From: Bisporella sp. PMI_857
Lineage: Eukaryota; Ascomycota; Leotiomycetes; Helotiales; Helotiaceae
DNA length: 64,000 nucleotides
Direction of reading: 5' to 3'
NCBI GenBank assembly: GCA_021307315.1
Contig: JAJSPD010000051.1
Span: 248,001 to 312,000 of the forward strand
Each line of letters starts with the position of its first letter. The stretch's first letter is position 1. Shown in pieces: positions 21,839 through 31,639 of this stretch. The notes beneath the pieces are model-generated. The model was not told where the DNA came from. It saw nothing but the letters and a program-made list of their open reading frames with translations, and ran no database searches. The translations under genes and the position numbers were made by a program.

Positions 21839-22285
21839 GGTATGAGCCTATCGTTGCTTTTGCCGGAGGAGGATTGGGTATCAACGTGCAAGTCGCACTT
21901 TAGGGGGCAGGACTCGAGTACGGATTGGGTTGCTTAAACTGACTAAAGCTATGTAAGCCGCTATAGTGTCATCATCATGTAAAAATTGTTATATTGAATA
22001 ATGTGTATAATTAATCAGCTTCGTTGTTGGGATCCTGGTTCGGAGATATGTTGGTCCGGTGTTGGTGAAGGGCGCCTCACTGATGCATAAACGGCAAAGG
22101 ACACGGAGTCGCCTTTTTAAAACATTTGTACCTAGTTATTCTTTCACATTGTGAATTACTACTTCGAAATTGGTCTATACAAATTTCCAGCCTCCATCTC
22201 AGGAAGTTGCAACAGTCCAAAAGAAATAAAACAATCGGCTCTACGAAACACAAGTTATTTAGTGATCAAGCACTTAGCACACACA

Positions 22286-23117
22286 ATGTCAGAAGAAATT
22301 CAAGTTGTCGCTATCTTCAACCCCACCCCAGGCAAGGAGAGCCGAGTATGTCTTCTATTTTCTACTTGATTTTTGAGCGCAACTTAATTACAATATTCTT
22401 TCAGACTCTGCTTTTCGCACTTTACTCTTACTTCTTGACGTAATTATGGCTGCATTATGTATATATGCTAACGAGATTCCAACCAACGCAGCTCAAAGAA
22501 GTCCTCCTTGATCTCGTAAGCAAAGTCTATGAGAACGAAAAAGGCGTCGTGAGTTTCACTACATTTGTTTCCCTATTCTTTTTTCTTCTTTACCTTTTTG
22601 GGGACATGTTCATTTCGTTTGACATCTCACTCCTTATCCTAGCTGACAATTACGAACCTGCGGCATGGCAAAGCGTCAACCAAGTCTAACTGTCAATAGA
22701 AAAAATACCAAGTATTCGAGCAAATTGACTCTCAAACTGGAACCAACGTCCTCCTTTTCCAAGAGACTTGTAATTATGTCTTATCCAGATCCCCTCCATC
22801 TGCACCACAATTGCTTATTAGTTCCTATCCATTCACGTTCCGCGCTTGGGATCTCTTTTCTTTCATTTCCACCTGGCCAAATGCTATTCCTTCTTTCATC
22901 CTACATTGATTCCTCTCTCATCGAATCCCACCTCGCGCCCTCTGTCTACCACAGCTAACAAAAGTGAATAGACGCCGACAAAGCCACCGTCGATATCCAC
23001 TTGAGCACCCCTTACTTTGGGGCCATGACTGAAGCCTTGACCAAAGAAGAATTAATCAGCAAACCTTTTGAGGTCATAGTGATCAATCCAATTGGTGGGT
23101 TTGCTTCGCGCGTGTAG
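22286..23117 (+). CDS. Small antibiotic-biosynthesis-monooxygenase (ABM) domain protein
   Basis: Four exons, 22286-22345, 22492-22548, 22700-22769 and 22972-23117, with introns of 146, 151 and 202 nt (all GT-AG, phases consistent), encode 110 aa. ABM proteins are ferredoxin-like dimeric barrels that oxidise quinols or polyketide aromatics, or break down such products. Visible blocks: MSEEIQVVAIFNPTPGKESR, LKEVLLDLVSKVYENEKGV, KKYQVFEQIDSQTGTNVLLF, then an exon with ADKATVDIHLSTPYFGAM. The last is the usual H-x-x-S/T-pair helix of the family. The introns are longer than others in this window. It lies beside the PKS relic, so it could be a leftover tailoring or resistance gene, but stand-alone YgiN-like enzymes are also common. 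Confidence 0.8.
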
Positions 23118-24754
23118 ATCCCGGCCTAATCTACCTTCGATTCTGGGTCACGGAGGCGGTTTCTGGCTTGGTTTCAGGAGTATTAAAGTAGCCGCCGTAT
23201 TGGAATCAGTTGGAAGTACAATAGAAAAAACTGCTTTTCCCTATGTTGTAATTTATTGGAGCATATTATTAGTCCCTTTGTGAACTTCGTGTTACGAACA
23301 GTCTTGTTACACGGTTCCAGGGGTTCTGTCTCCTTTAGAAGCACTGTTCCCGAGAGGCGGCACCCGCCAGGACGATCTTGATTTTTAAGAAATCCAAGAA
23401 CGGCTGCATACTCGTTTAATAAAATATGACAGGCTGCGGTTGAATGACCATTCCGAAACTGGAAGAACGAAAGAGTCACGTGACATGTCTAAGATCTGTG
23501 TAGAAAGATTGCGAGATGTAGAGTTTTCCTTAAGTAGGAGCTTTGCGTTTGACTTTAATGGTATTTCTATACCTGATACCGGAAATACAATACTTACTTA
23601 CGTGGCACACCTATTTTTCATCTAGACTACCACTCATGTTATTGTAGTAGAATCGCCTTTCGCCGAACAAGGGCTTATGGCGTATGTACCGTTTAGAAAA
23701 TTACTTAACAAATATAATGTAAATGCTTTTAAACTTATAAAACTAAAGGAGCCTATTTTAAATTCGTACCATACAAGATTTGGTCAACAGGTTTATAATG
23801 GACTGGAAGACTACAGATTCTTTTCAAAAGCGGCTCATCACGTGACGGAACAGGTCAATATTTTGAATCATGATGCTCCTCTGCTGTGGACGTGGCAAAA
23901 AAAAGGTCGGCTCTTATGATACGTTCTCTACCAGTGTGTACATATTTTGGTAAGACAGTAATGCCCAAAAAGGCTTGTGCTGCCGGCTTCTCACATGCTC
24001 AAGCCACAACCACAACCTGGGGAGTGGCGGTGCTTGCTCTCTCAGCTTCTATCCACGCGGCCTAATCGCCCCCTCAATCGCTTCCATCGCTCACTCATCT
24101 CATCAAGCAGATATGAATGAAACTCTTTCTTTTTACCCATCGATCAATTCAAGACCGAGCTTTCCCTCAGGTGGCTTTCTCTAAATACTACAACCCGCCT
24201 TCCTCTTTGCTCCGGTACATCCCTTGTCGCTAAGAATAACCTGGGGTCGTGTCACTCGGTTTGAGGTGTAGAATTGCGTTGGGCATCCACTGGTCCACAG
24301 CATCGAGCTGGCGCAGTCTTATAGGCTCGATAGCGGCTATCAGCTCTGCCAGGGCCCTGTAAGAGCCCACGGGAGCTGATCCGGCAGGAGATATCCTTTT
24401 GCCGAGAAGCGGGCTTATAGGAAGAACCTGATCGGCTGGGTTAGGCTTAAGTGCTCCAATCGCGATAAGACATTTCCCTTACTGGCTCAAGCTCTAACAA
24501 AAGGCCGACTGCTCTGCCTCCCCTCGTTCTGTTCTTCTTCTTTTCTCTCTTGTCATAGAAGAAAAGGCATCTGATCTTGGACAAGGTTAACGCCGAAGGT
24601 ACAGAACAGTTGGAACTGGATAGAGGCGATTGTTTGGAGAGTACGCTGCAGGATTCGGTGCCGGCGTCGGTATCTCGATCTCTCTCACCGCAACATTGGA
24701 ATTGGGACAATAGCACAAAGCATCGAAGCTGGTCTTCGGCACAACTCTTTCGTC
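23118..24754. other. Intergenic stretch, no supported gene
   Basis: About 1.6 kb. The part 23480-23900 is AT-rich with an open frame of 80 codons that I cannot relate to anything. The end is pyrimidine-rich and is probably the promoter and leader of the next gene. Confidence 0.5.
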
Positions 24755-26389
24755 ATGCCTCTCATGGAGACAGTAACTATAATCAATAAGTCTGGCAAAG
24801 TAGTTAGCACGGTATGCCTCTCTCGATTGTCAACTCTTTGCCTGGAGCTGTCTACTAATTCGATGCAGGGCAAGCATCTTGCGAACATCTTCAAGGATGC
24901 AAGGGATGCATACAAAGAGAAGAAGGAGGCATTGCATGCGGAACACCAAGCAAGAATAAGGGAAAAATCTGATAAAAGGTTGGCGCAAGCCAGAGAGGAA
25001 ACACGGTCAATCGCCAGCTCGAGACACTCTCGATCATCCCACCGTTCTCGTCGACACGATGAGTATGGTCCAAGGGATGCCGTATCTCGCCCGCCATTGA
25101 CGATGCGAAACCTCTCAATGGTCAGTGAGGGAAGTGTAGTCAGTGCGCGGAGTGGAAAGAGCAGACACAGTAAACGATCTTCGAGTCACCATGGTGGAGA
25201 ACATAGATCACACCGATCACCAAAATCGTACCACTCACCCTACATAGAAAACGCAGAGCCATCCACACCATACCTCGTGCGTCGACACACCGATTTGCCA
25301 TCTCCTCGTTCACCCAACGACTTCAACGCTAGCCAGCTCAGTCGTGTAGAGACACTGCCTCCTCCATATACAAGTCAGGTTACAAGAAGGGTGAATTCGG
25401 TACCTGACTTACATGCTCAAGATGACGAGGGGATAGATATGAACCTTGCTTATGGACCTTTGCCACCTGAGCTTCGCGCCAATTCTGCTGTTGCCAATAA
25501 AGACCAACAGGAGCTGGCTACAACGATGAGCAAGCTTGATGCCTTGCTTCTTGAAGCACAATGCCTACACCACAGCGCTACGGCTATCATCACGAACCTG
25601 CAAGCTAATCCCGAAGCTATGGCTGCAGTCGCACTCACCTTGGCGGAACTGTCTAATATCCTTTCAAAGATGGGTCCGGGTATTCTAGCAGCGCTGAAGA
25701 CCAGCTCACCTGCCGCCTTTGCTCTGCTAGCCTCTCCACAATTTTTAATTGCCGGAGGACTTGCCGTGGGCGTGACTGTTGTTATGTTTGGAGGGTTCAA
25801 AATTATTAAGAAGCTTCAGAACGATGCGGCTGTTAAGAAAGAGGCGCATCAGATGCAGGAAGCCCTTGTGTATGACGAAAGGGAGCTCAGCACAATTGAT
25901 ACTTGGCGACGCGGTATTGCAGAGGTTGAGGCTCGGTCCGTCGCTACTAGCGTTGATGGGGAGTTCATCACCCCTGAAGCCATGCGCCAGAAAAAAGAGC
26001 GGATCCGTGACCGAGCAAGGGAAGAGAGGCTTGTCGAGGTGGAAAGTGTCGTCAGCGGTCAAAGTGGCGCTAGCGGTCGAAGTGGACGCACATTGCGGAG
26101 GGCGGACAGTGAGTCCACGATTAGGCCTCGGAACCCTATGAAAGCAACCAGTGAGACTGTGGTCTCAAGTCGTATTGCGCCATCGGAGGGTGGGAAGAGC
26201 AGGAGGTCCAAGACAGTGCATGAGGGAAGCGTCAGAGGCAAAGGCAAGAAGAAGGAGCCGTTAATGATTGAGGAAAGAAAGGACAAAAAGAGTAATGCGC
26301 TTTCAATCTTCTTGAAGAGGAATAAGGCAGATAAGGCGATGAAAAGAGAGAGCGAGCTGAGCCATCGCCCAAAATTAATCGACATCTGA
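24755..26389 (+). CDS. Conserved fungal protein with one membrane segment, function unknown
   Basis: Two exons, 24755-24811 and 24869-26389, joined by a 57-nt GT-AG intron with a CTACTAAT branch site; 525 aa. The N-terminus METVTIINKSGKVVST then GKHLANIFKDARDAYKEKK looks like a conserved module, followed by a charged helix. Residues about 70-220 are Ser/Arg/His-rich and disordered. A predicted helical region (about 235-300) leads to a Gly-rich hydrophobic segment, LIAGGLAVGVTVVMFGGFKI, at about 312-331. The C-terminal half is basic and Ser-rich with RSGR-type repeats. One membrane anchor with both ends hydrophilic. I do not recognise a function. Confidence 0.75.
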   Translation: MPLMETVTIINKSGKVVSTVCLSRLSTLCLELSTNSMQGKHLANIFKDARDAYKEKKEALHAEHQARIREKSDKRLAQAREETRSIASSRHSRSSHRSRRHDEYGPRDAVSRPPLTMRNLSMVSEGSVVSARSGKSRHSKRSSSHHGGEHRSHRSPKSYHSPYIENAEPSTPYLVRRHTDLPSPRSPNDFNASQLSRVETLPPPYTSQVTRRVNSVPDLHAQDDEGIDMNLAYGPLPPELRANSAVANKDQQELATTMSKLDALLLEAQCLHHSATAIITNLQANPEAMAAVALTLAELSNILSKMGPGILAALKTSSPAAFALLASPQFLIAGGLAVGVTVVMFGGFKIIKKLQNDAAVKKEAHQMQEALVYDERELSTIDTWRRGIAEVEARSVATSVDGEFITPEAMRQKKERIRDRAREERLVEVESVVSGQSGASGRSGRTLRRADSESTIRPRNPMKATSETVVSSRIAPSEGGKSRRSKTVHEGSVRGKGKKKEPLMIEERKDKKSNALSIFLKRNKADKAMKRESELSHRPKLIDI

Positions 26390-27332
26390 GTTGGTCAGCT
26401 AAAGAGATGAACACGTCCTATTTTCGTTAGGCAGACGAAAGTTCATGGCTACTAATCAGTGTGTGAAAGGAGGATACGGCAACGAAAGGAACAATCCACT
26501 TTGATGATATACGACTGTCTTTATGAATGTTTTATGATAGCTGTACATAGCGATATAACCTGTTCGATTCAATATATTCTACTCAGCCCGCGAGGACGCT
26601 TTCCTTTGGTTACACAACAAATTTATATTCTCGAGATCTGAATTTGAGATACACAGGTTACATTCATCTTCCACTATTTTGGATCATCTAAGATATGCGA
26701 AGCATTGGGCTAGAAATGCTGTCTTGTATGTATTCTTGAACCCTTTCGAGTATTCCATTTAGAGGCGCGTCATAGCTTCTGCTTAATCGGCGCTTCCATA
26801 TTGAGCCACCGTCACCTCGTGTATGGCAACTAATCATTGGGACTACAGCGCCACTCGCCGTATTACAATTCCGCTTTGTGAGACAATGCCTAGTCTAACC
26901 TCGGTCTACTTCACCAGTCTCTCCAACCCGCCGCCGTGCAACCTCGTGTGGCCCGCCACTATTGGCATATGATGCGATGAGCTATTCTTCAAATGGTTTT
27001 TAGAGCTACGGCTCTGCCTGTCTTGAAGTGCTTCAGTATCGTTGTCGCGCCAGCGCATCCTGCAGTGTTATACTGCATAGCTAGAAATGCAAGCCTATCT
27101 CTTGATTCCTGGAGTCTAAGAACACGCTTCAGGGCTCCTAAAAATACTGCACTTGAAGGCTCAATTCTCTGGAATTTCTTTATGGCAGGAAGTTCCAACA
27201 TCTTGTCGGCAAACTTTGACGCATCGAAAGCTGCGATAGGTTTGTGAATGGGTTGTGATCCATTTTCACACCTTCCTTTCCAGACAGAATGCACTCGTCT
27301 CAAGCGCCATCTCTAGTATGGATTCTTGGATC
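26390..27332. other. Intergenic stretch, no supported gene
   Basis: About 0.9 kb tail-to-tail between the membrane-segment protein and the downstream end of the HG-QW gene. A 104-codon open frame on the - strand (26989-27303) begins without ATG and has no family match. Confidence 0.5.
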
Positions 27333-30300
27333 TCACCCATCTTCAAACATCCTTCTCATCTCATTTTCTAGTTCAACTGCGAGTGGATCATTCTCAGGGT
27401 CAATTTGACCACTTATCAACGCGTCTGGGTCGTACTGATTGACTTGCGAGTCTGCAACGTCATTTAAGGACGTGTACAAGACGTCGCTTGGAGAAGGAGT
27501 AGCGGGGAAGGTTTGCCTTGGAGCTGTCACACTTGGCGAAGCGGATGACGTCCGGTGTCTTTTGGGACTTTGTTCTCCGTCAGCGCCATCTCTTGAAGCT
27601 TTTCTTTTCCCATTTCTAACCGGAGGCGTCGGCGCCGAAGACGGACCCTCTCCTGCATTGGCAGAACTTTCCACATGGGGAGATTGAGCACCGTCGTCCA
27701 TTGTGATCTTCGAATCATTCACAGAATCCATGACACGTCGCAAGTTATTAAACCACGCCGTGTCCGGATGTGGACTATTTGCAAGAGGAGTGCCAAGTGC
27801 CTCCCAGTGATTGATTGCGCCAAGGTCCGCAGGAGCTATATCCTCGAAACCATCGTTTACAATCCATAAAATAGGCTCGCCTTCGGAACCTGGTGGATCT
27901 ATGGTATATATTTGGGCCACTTCTTGATCTGGACCACTTCTCACGATGATTCCCAACCGATACGGTTCCGTGCCCTCTCCCTGGCTGAGAAGGATCAGTA
28001 TGGCCCTAAAATGCTCATCGCTGATGGTGTGAGATCTGCGAAGCTCTTGCTGACTCTGAATAGGCTGCTGATCTATATAATTCTGAAATCCCTCCGTCGG
28101 CACAAGTTCATTATTGCCATGGTCTTTGAAGAGCATTTCCAGCAGGTCTTGGCCCGAAACAGCCTGCGCATCAGGACCAAGCAAGATTCTTCTCGTTGAG
28201 GTGATGGCATCAGCCATTGCTTGGAACCCACAGTGGTTTGAAACGGAATGATTGAATACCGGCCTAAACATCCAATAGTCTTCCATAGATATTAGCATGG
28301 AATCCATCCATGGCAGATTAGAACTTACCAATGGCCTCTCTCAGGGCAGCTAAATTTTCATGCAGACCAATTATTTCTACGCTAGATCCGTCGTCAACTA
28401 GAACGTCGTCAATGGACTCAGTGTTGGCGTCTATTGCTTCGATGTTGTCGCCATAGCCGATGTCAGCACTGTACCCCCCATCTGAGGCACTGGAATCGTC
28501 GCCATCATCGTCATCGTCGCCGTCATTTCCGTTATTATCGTCATCATTGTTACTGTCCTTGTCAGACTCACTGCTTATGAAGAATTCCTTTTCCCATTGG
28601 CTCTCCCATTCCTTTGCCCATCTTCGACCTGGCATAAACGGATCGTTTCGTTCATTCTCATCCTTGCATATTCTATGAGTTTTTATGCGAACGCACCGCT
28701 GACATGGCCGCCTTAACCCGCATCGCTCAGGCGGAATATCATTTTTTTGGCATACAACGCATGCCACTTTTGTACGGCGAAATAATACCCTTTCTCTTTT
28801 ATTTGCGTTCTGGCTATCTTGCAAGAACTCTAGGGGATTCTTCCTTCTCATGCTTCGGCCCTCGTGCTTCCTTGAGACTAGAGCTTTAGTCCGTTCACGG
28901 TGTTTTTGTCGGCAATTTTCAGCAATCGGATCAGGAAAACCTTCAAACCATTGATGCACAGTCCCGTGCATGTTTGGATCATATTCCCCGAAGCTGTTGA
29001 AAGACGGTGAATTGCCATAATTTGTCATTATGGGGAGGTTGATCATTCGGCGCGCCGCTGCTAAGAGGATGTTTACGGATGGTCGTCCCATGGCATCCCA
29101 TTGAAAGTAATTACCATGAACGGTATGGTCGTATCTATCGCTTCTTCGCATAGGTGAAGTAGACCCAATAAGGTTCTCCCTTGATGGTGATCCCATAGAC
29201 TGCCATTGTGCGAAAGTTCCATGCTATACAGAATTAGTAGTACTTTAGGTTGTTTTCAAGATTAAGGCACTTACCACAGCAGGATCGTAATCTGGATTTT
29301 GCTGTCGCTGGCCCCTCCCATCAGGCATACCTGCGGCTACCCACTCGAACATATTACCATGGACATCTAAATCATACCCGTACGGCTTGAGTAGTCGGAT
29401 TAGTAGAGACCTTGACGTGCTGGAGGCAATGCCCAGTCTTCGAAACTTCTCGGGAAGGTTGATCCATTGGTCGATAGTTCCATGCACATCTGGAGAAAAT
29501 ATTTGTGATGGCATTTCTCTCGCCACCCTTGCCAAATTTCTCAAATGAGCAGCGAGTTCTCGCTCCCTTACTATAGCTAGCTCTGATTCGACAAACTGGG
29601 TAAGCTCCTCTGGAGGACTTGATGGAGGACTAGATAGAGGTGACGTCGTGCTTCCGAGATATTCTATGGACCCATCGTCAAACACTCCTAGACGAAATCT
29701 CTCAAGTCGAGTTTTCCATTGTAAGGGGCTCATCCCACTCATTATGTGGTGCATAATATCAGCCCAATACCATGGCTTTATCTCCCCAGATTGAGCAAGG
29801 ATTGTGAGAAAGTCCCTCCAGTCAGGACTTATCGGGATATTCTTGAATACTTCTAACGGCACACTAGGAGGATGCTCTAATATCTTTGCAACGATTCCAG
29901 AAATATAGTCTGTTACTGTCTTACCATCGAATATTATTTCTATCAGCACATCATCTTGAAATATCTCTGCTTGAGCAACTTCAGGGAGGGACCAGTAGAA
30001 TCGAGCCCACTCTTCGTCTGGCAGCCCGTCGTGCCGATTTCTTGCACGATGATACTCGTCATATGGACTCCCTAAGCGACCGAGCAGCCGTTCCGCCACG
30101 GGCGGCCTGAGCAACACCGGCAAATCTGGAGATGGCAATCGCTGGTGATTTGAGCTGCTTGAATCATCATCGTCATCAGCACCGTATATTCCGTAAGGAT
30201 CATCATCGTCGCCGTTGCCCCATGCATTATCGCCAGGATTGACGATATAATCACCATCACCGTATAGATCTTCCCGGACGGGTGATGGTGACCGTCTAGT

Positions 30301-31011
30301 AGCTGCTTGCCATTCATTGTTGTTGACAAAAGGGCCGTCATCAGCTACATTGTCTTGTGTGGTCCCACATTGGGGAAATTGGCGATGCTGTCCTCCATAG
30401 CCATTGAAGTCCGGTTCTTGCGATTGATCCCCTAACAGCGGCGGCCCCTCATCAATGGCTCTCCTCACCGCCTCAGCTGCTCTATCGGCTGCCAAGCGCC
30501 GCTGATTATCAACATATGCCCTGCGTCTTCTATCGTCTACAAGATTGCTCTCTATGTCTTGGAGAGTCGTGCGCCTTCTTGGCCTTCGATCGAAATATTC
30601 ATACCGATTGGGATGGTATCCATGGCGGTCGACATAGTCATTGATGGCAGCAAGCAGTTCTTGGGTCGATGCGCGTTCAACTGCGATTCTCTCGCCGTTC
30701 ACCACGACGTTGAAGTTGGGTTTCTTGAGTGGAATCACTCCCATGTACGAAGGAACAACGGATTGCACCCCTTGACCCGAGGGTGAGGGCTGGAGGTACG
30801 GGATAGCTTGCTGTTGAGCAGGAGGTTGACGAGCAGGTGGAGGTTGTGCGCTTGGTTGCACGAAAGACCGGCCAGGAGCTTGGTCACCAGCGTCATCTTG
30901 GTAGCCTGGTAGATTGGGCGATCTAGATCGAGCGCGACTACGGCCTCTCTGACCTAATGGCCGCGAAGATTCCCTATTTGATATTTCTCGATCGGACGCG
31001 TGCCTATCCAT
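27333..31011 (-). CDS. HG-QW repeat / zinc-cluster / Cys-His module protein, paralog B
   Basis: Three exons, 31011-29275, 29223-28329 and 28279-27333, with 51- and 49-nt GT-AG introns, give 1192 aa. N-terminus basic and Pro/Gln-rich. Residues about 100-180 form a domain shared with paralog A (AT/ST-x-EEL...YHPN). A helical block with PWYWADIMHHIMSG and QWKTRLERFRLGVF also matches A. Five repeats of the form [FY]DPxVHGxxxQWxxxGxP start near 505, 545, 575, 610 and 660; intron 1 splits the third. A six-Cys cluster lies at 734, 737, 747, 753, 756 and 765 (C-x2-C-x9-C-x5-C-x2-C-x8-C), then an acidic tract. The C-terminal module has NHCGFQAM with Cys894 and INHWEAL with His1035. Zinc binding and peptidase-like fold are inference. 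Adjacent to A in the same orientation. Confidence 0.8.
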
Positions 31012-31639
31012 TTTACCTCAGGGCTATAAAATCAGCAGTTGACAACGATGCCCGAACATTTTCTACAAAGAGTGCTTGCGTTCAAAGAAGACAAAGAATT
31101 CCCTCGATTCTATAAACGTTTCCTCAAAGATCGATTGAAGCATGTCAATAGGATGGTATTGTGGTCAATTGAGGGTTCTGATTGGCTCGCTTAGGGCATC
31201 ATGATTACCCCTATTGTCTTTTTGCCCACTCTTTGTTTATCTTTGCGGTTGCTATTGTTTGCAGTGCCCTGGCTCTTTTACGATCCGGCGAATTATTATT
31301 TTGCTCGGTCTGATTGTACGTCGACAATACTTAGAAAATTTTAAATTGGAACCTCAACTTGCGAGTGTATCTGAGATCTCTATGGGCTTAGATTGAGGTA
31401 GGTTGGATATTACTTTCTAGACTATATATATATAGCTAAATTTACAGTTGAGCTACTGTATTTGTGGATATGGCTATCATTTGGATTCTGTCAATGTTAT
31501 GATAGATCGATACTGCGGATCTTTTGAAATTATTAGTGTCATCAAGAGATTTTGTTGTCCCGCCAGCATTGGATGCACTCATGTGTAGCGATCTCCTCCT
31601 GTCTGAAATTCTTGAGATAGTAACGCCAGAATAGTCTAA
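31012..31639. other. Spacer between the two HG-QW paralogs
   Basis: 628 bases between the start of paralog B and the stop of paralog A, head-to-tail. It must contain the promoter of B and the terminator of A. No further gene seen. Confidence 0.5.

Noticed and set aside
20000..23200. Active polyketide biosynthetic cluster
   Set aside because: The only PKS sequence is a broken KS piece; no AT, ACP or intact tailoring set is present.
23677..23919. 80-codon AT-rich + strand frame, considered as a transposon fragment
   Set aside because: No reverse transcriptase, integrase or DDE motif and no flanking repeats.
24290..24420. GC-rich stretch with short inverted pieces, considered as tRNA or structured RNA
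   Set aside because: No cloverleaf with acceptor, D and T arms could be drawn, and no GTTCRANYC box.
26989..27303. 104-codon - strand frame downstream of paralog B
   Set aside because: Starts at TTG, no splice partner and no recognisable domain; B ends properly before it.
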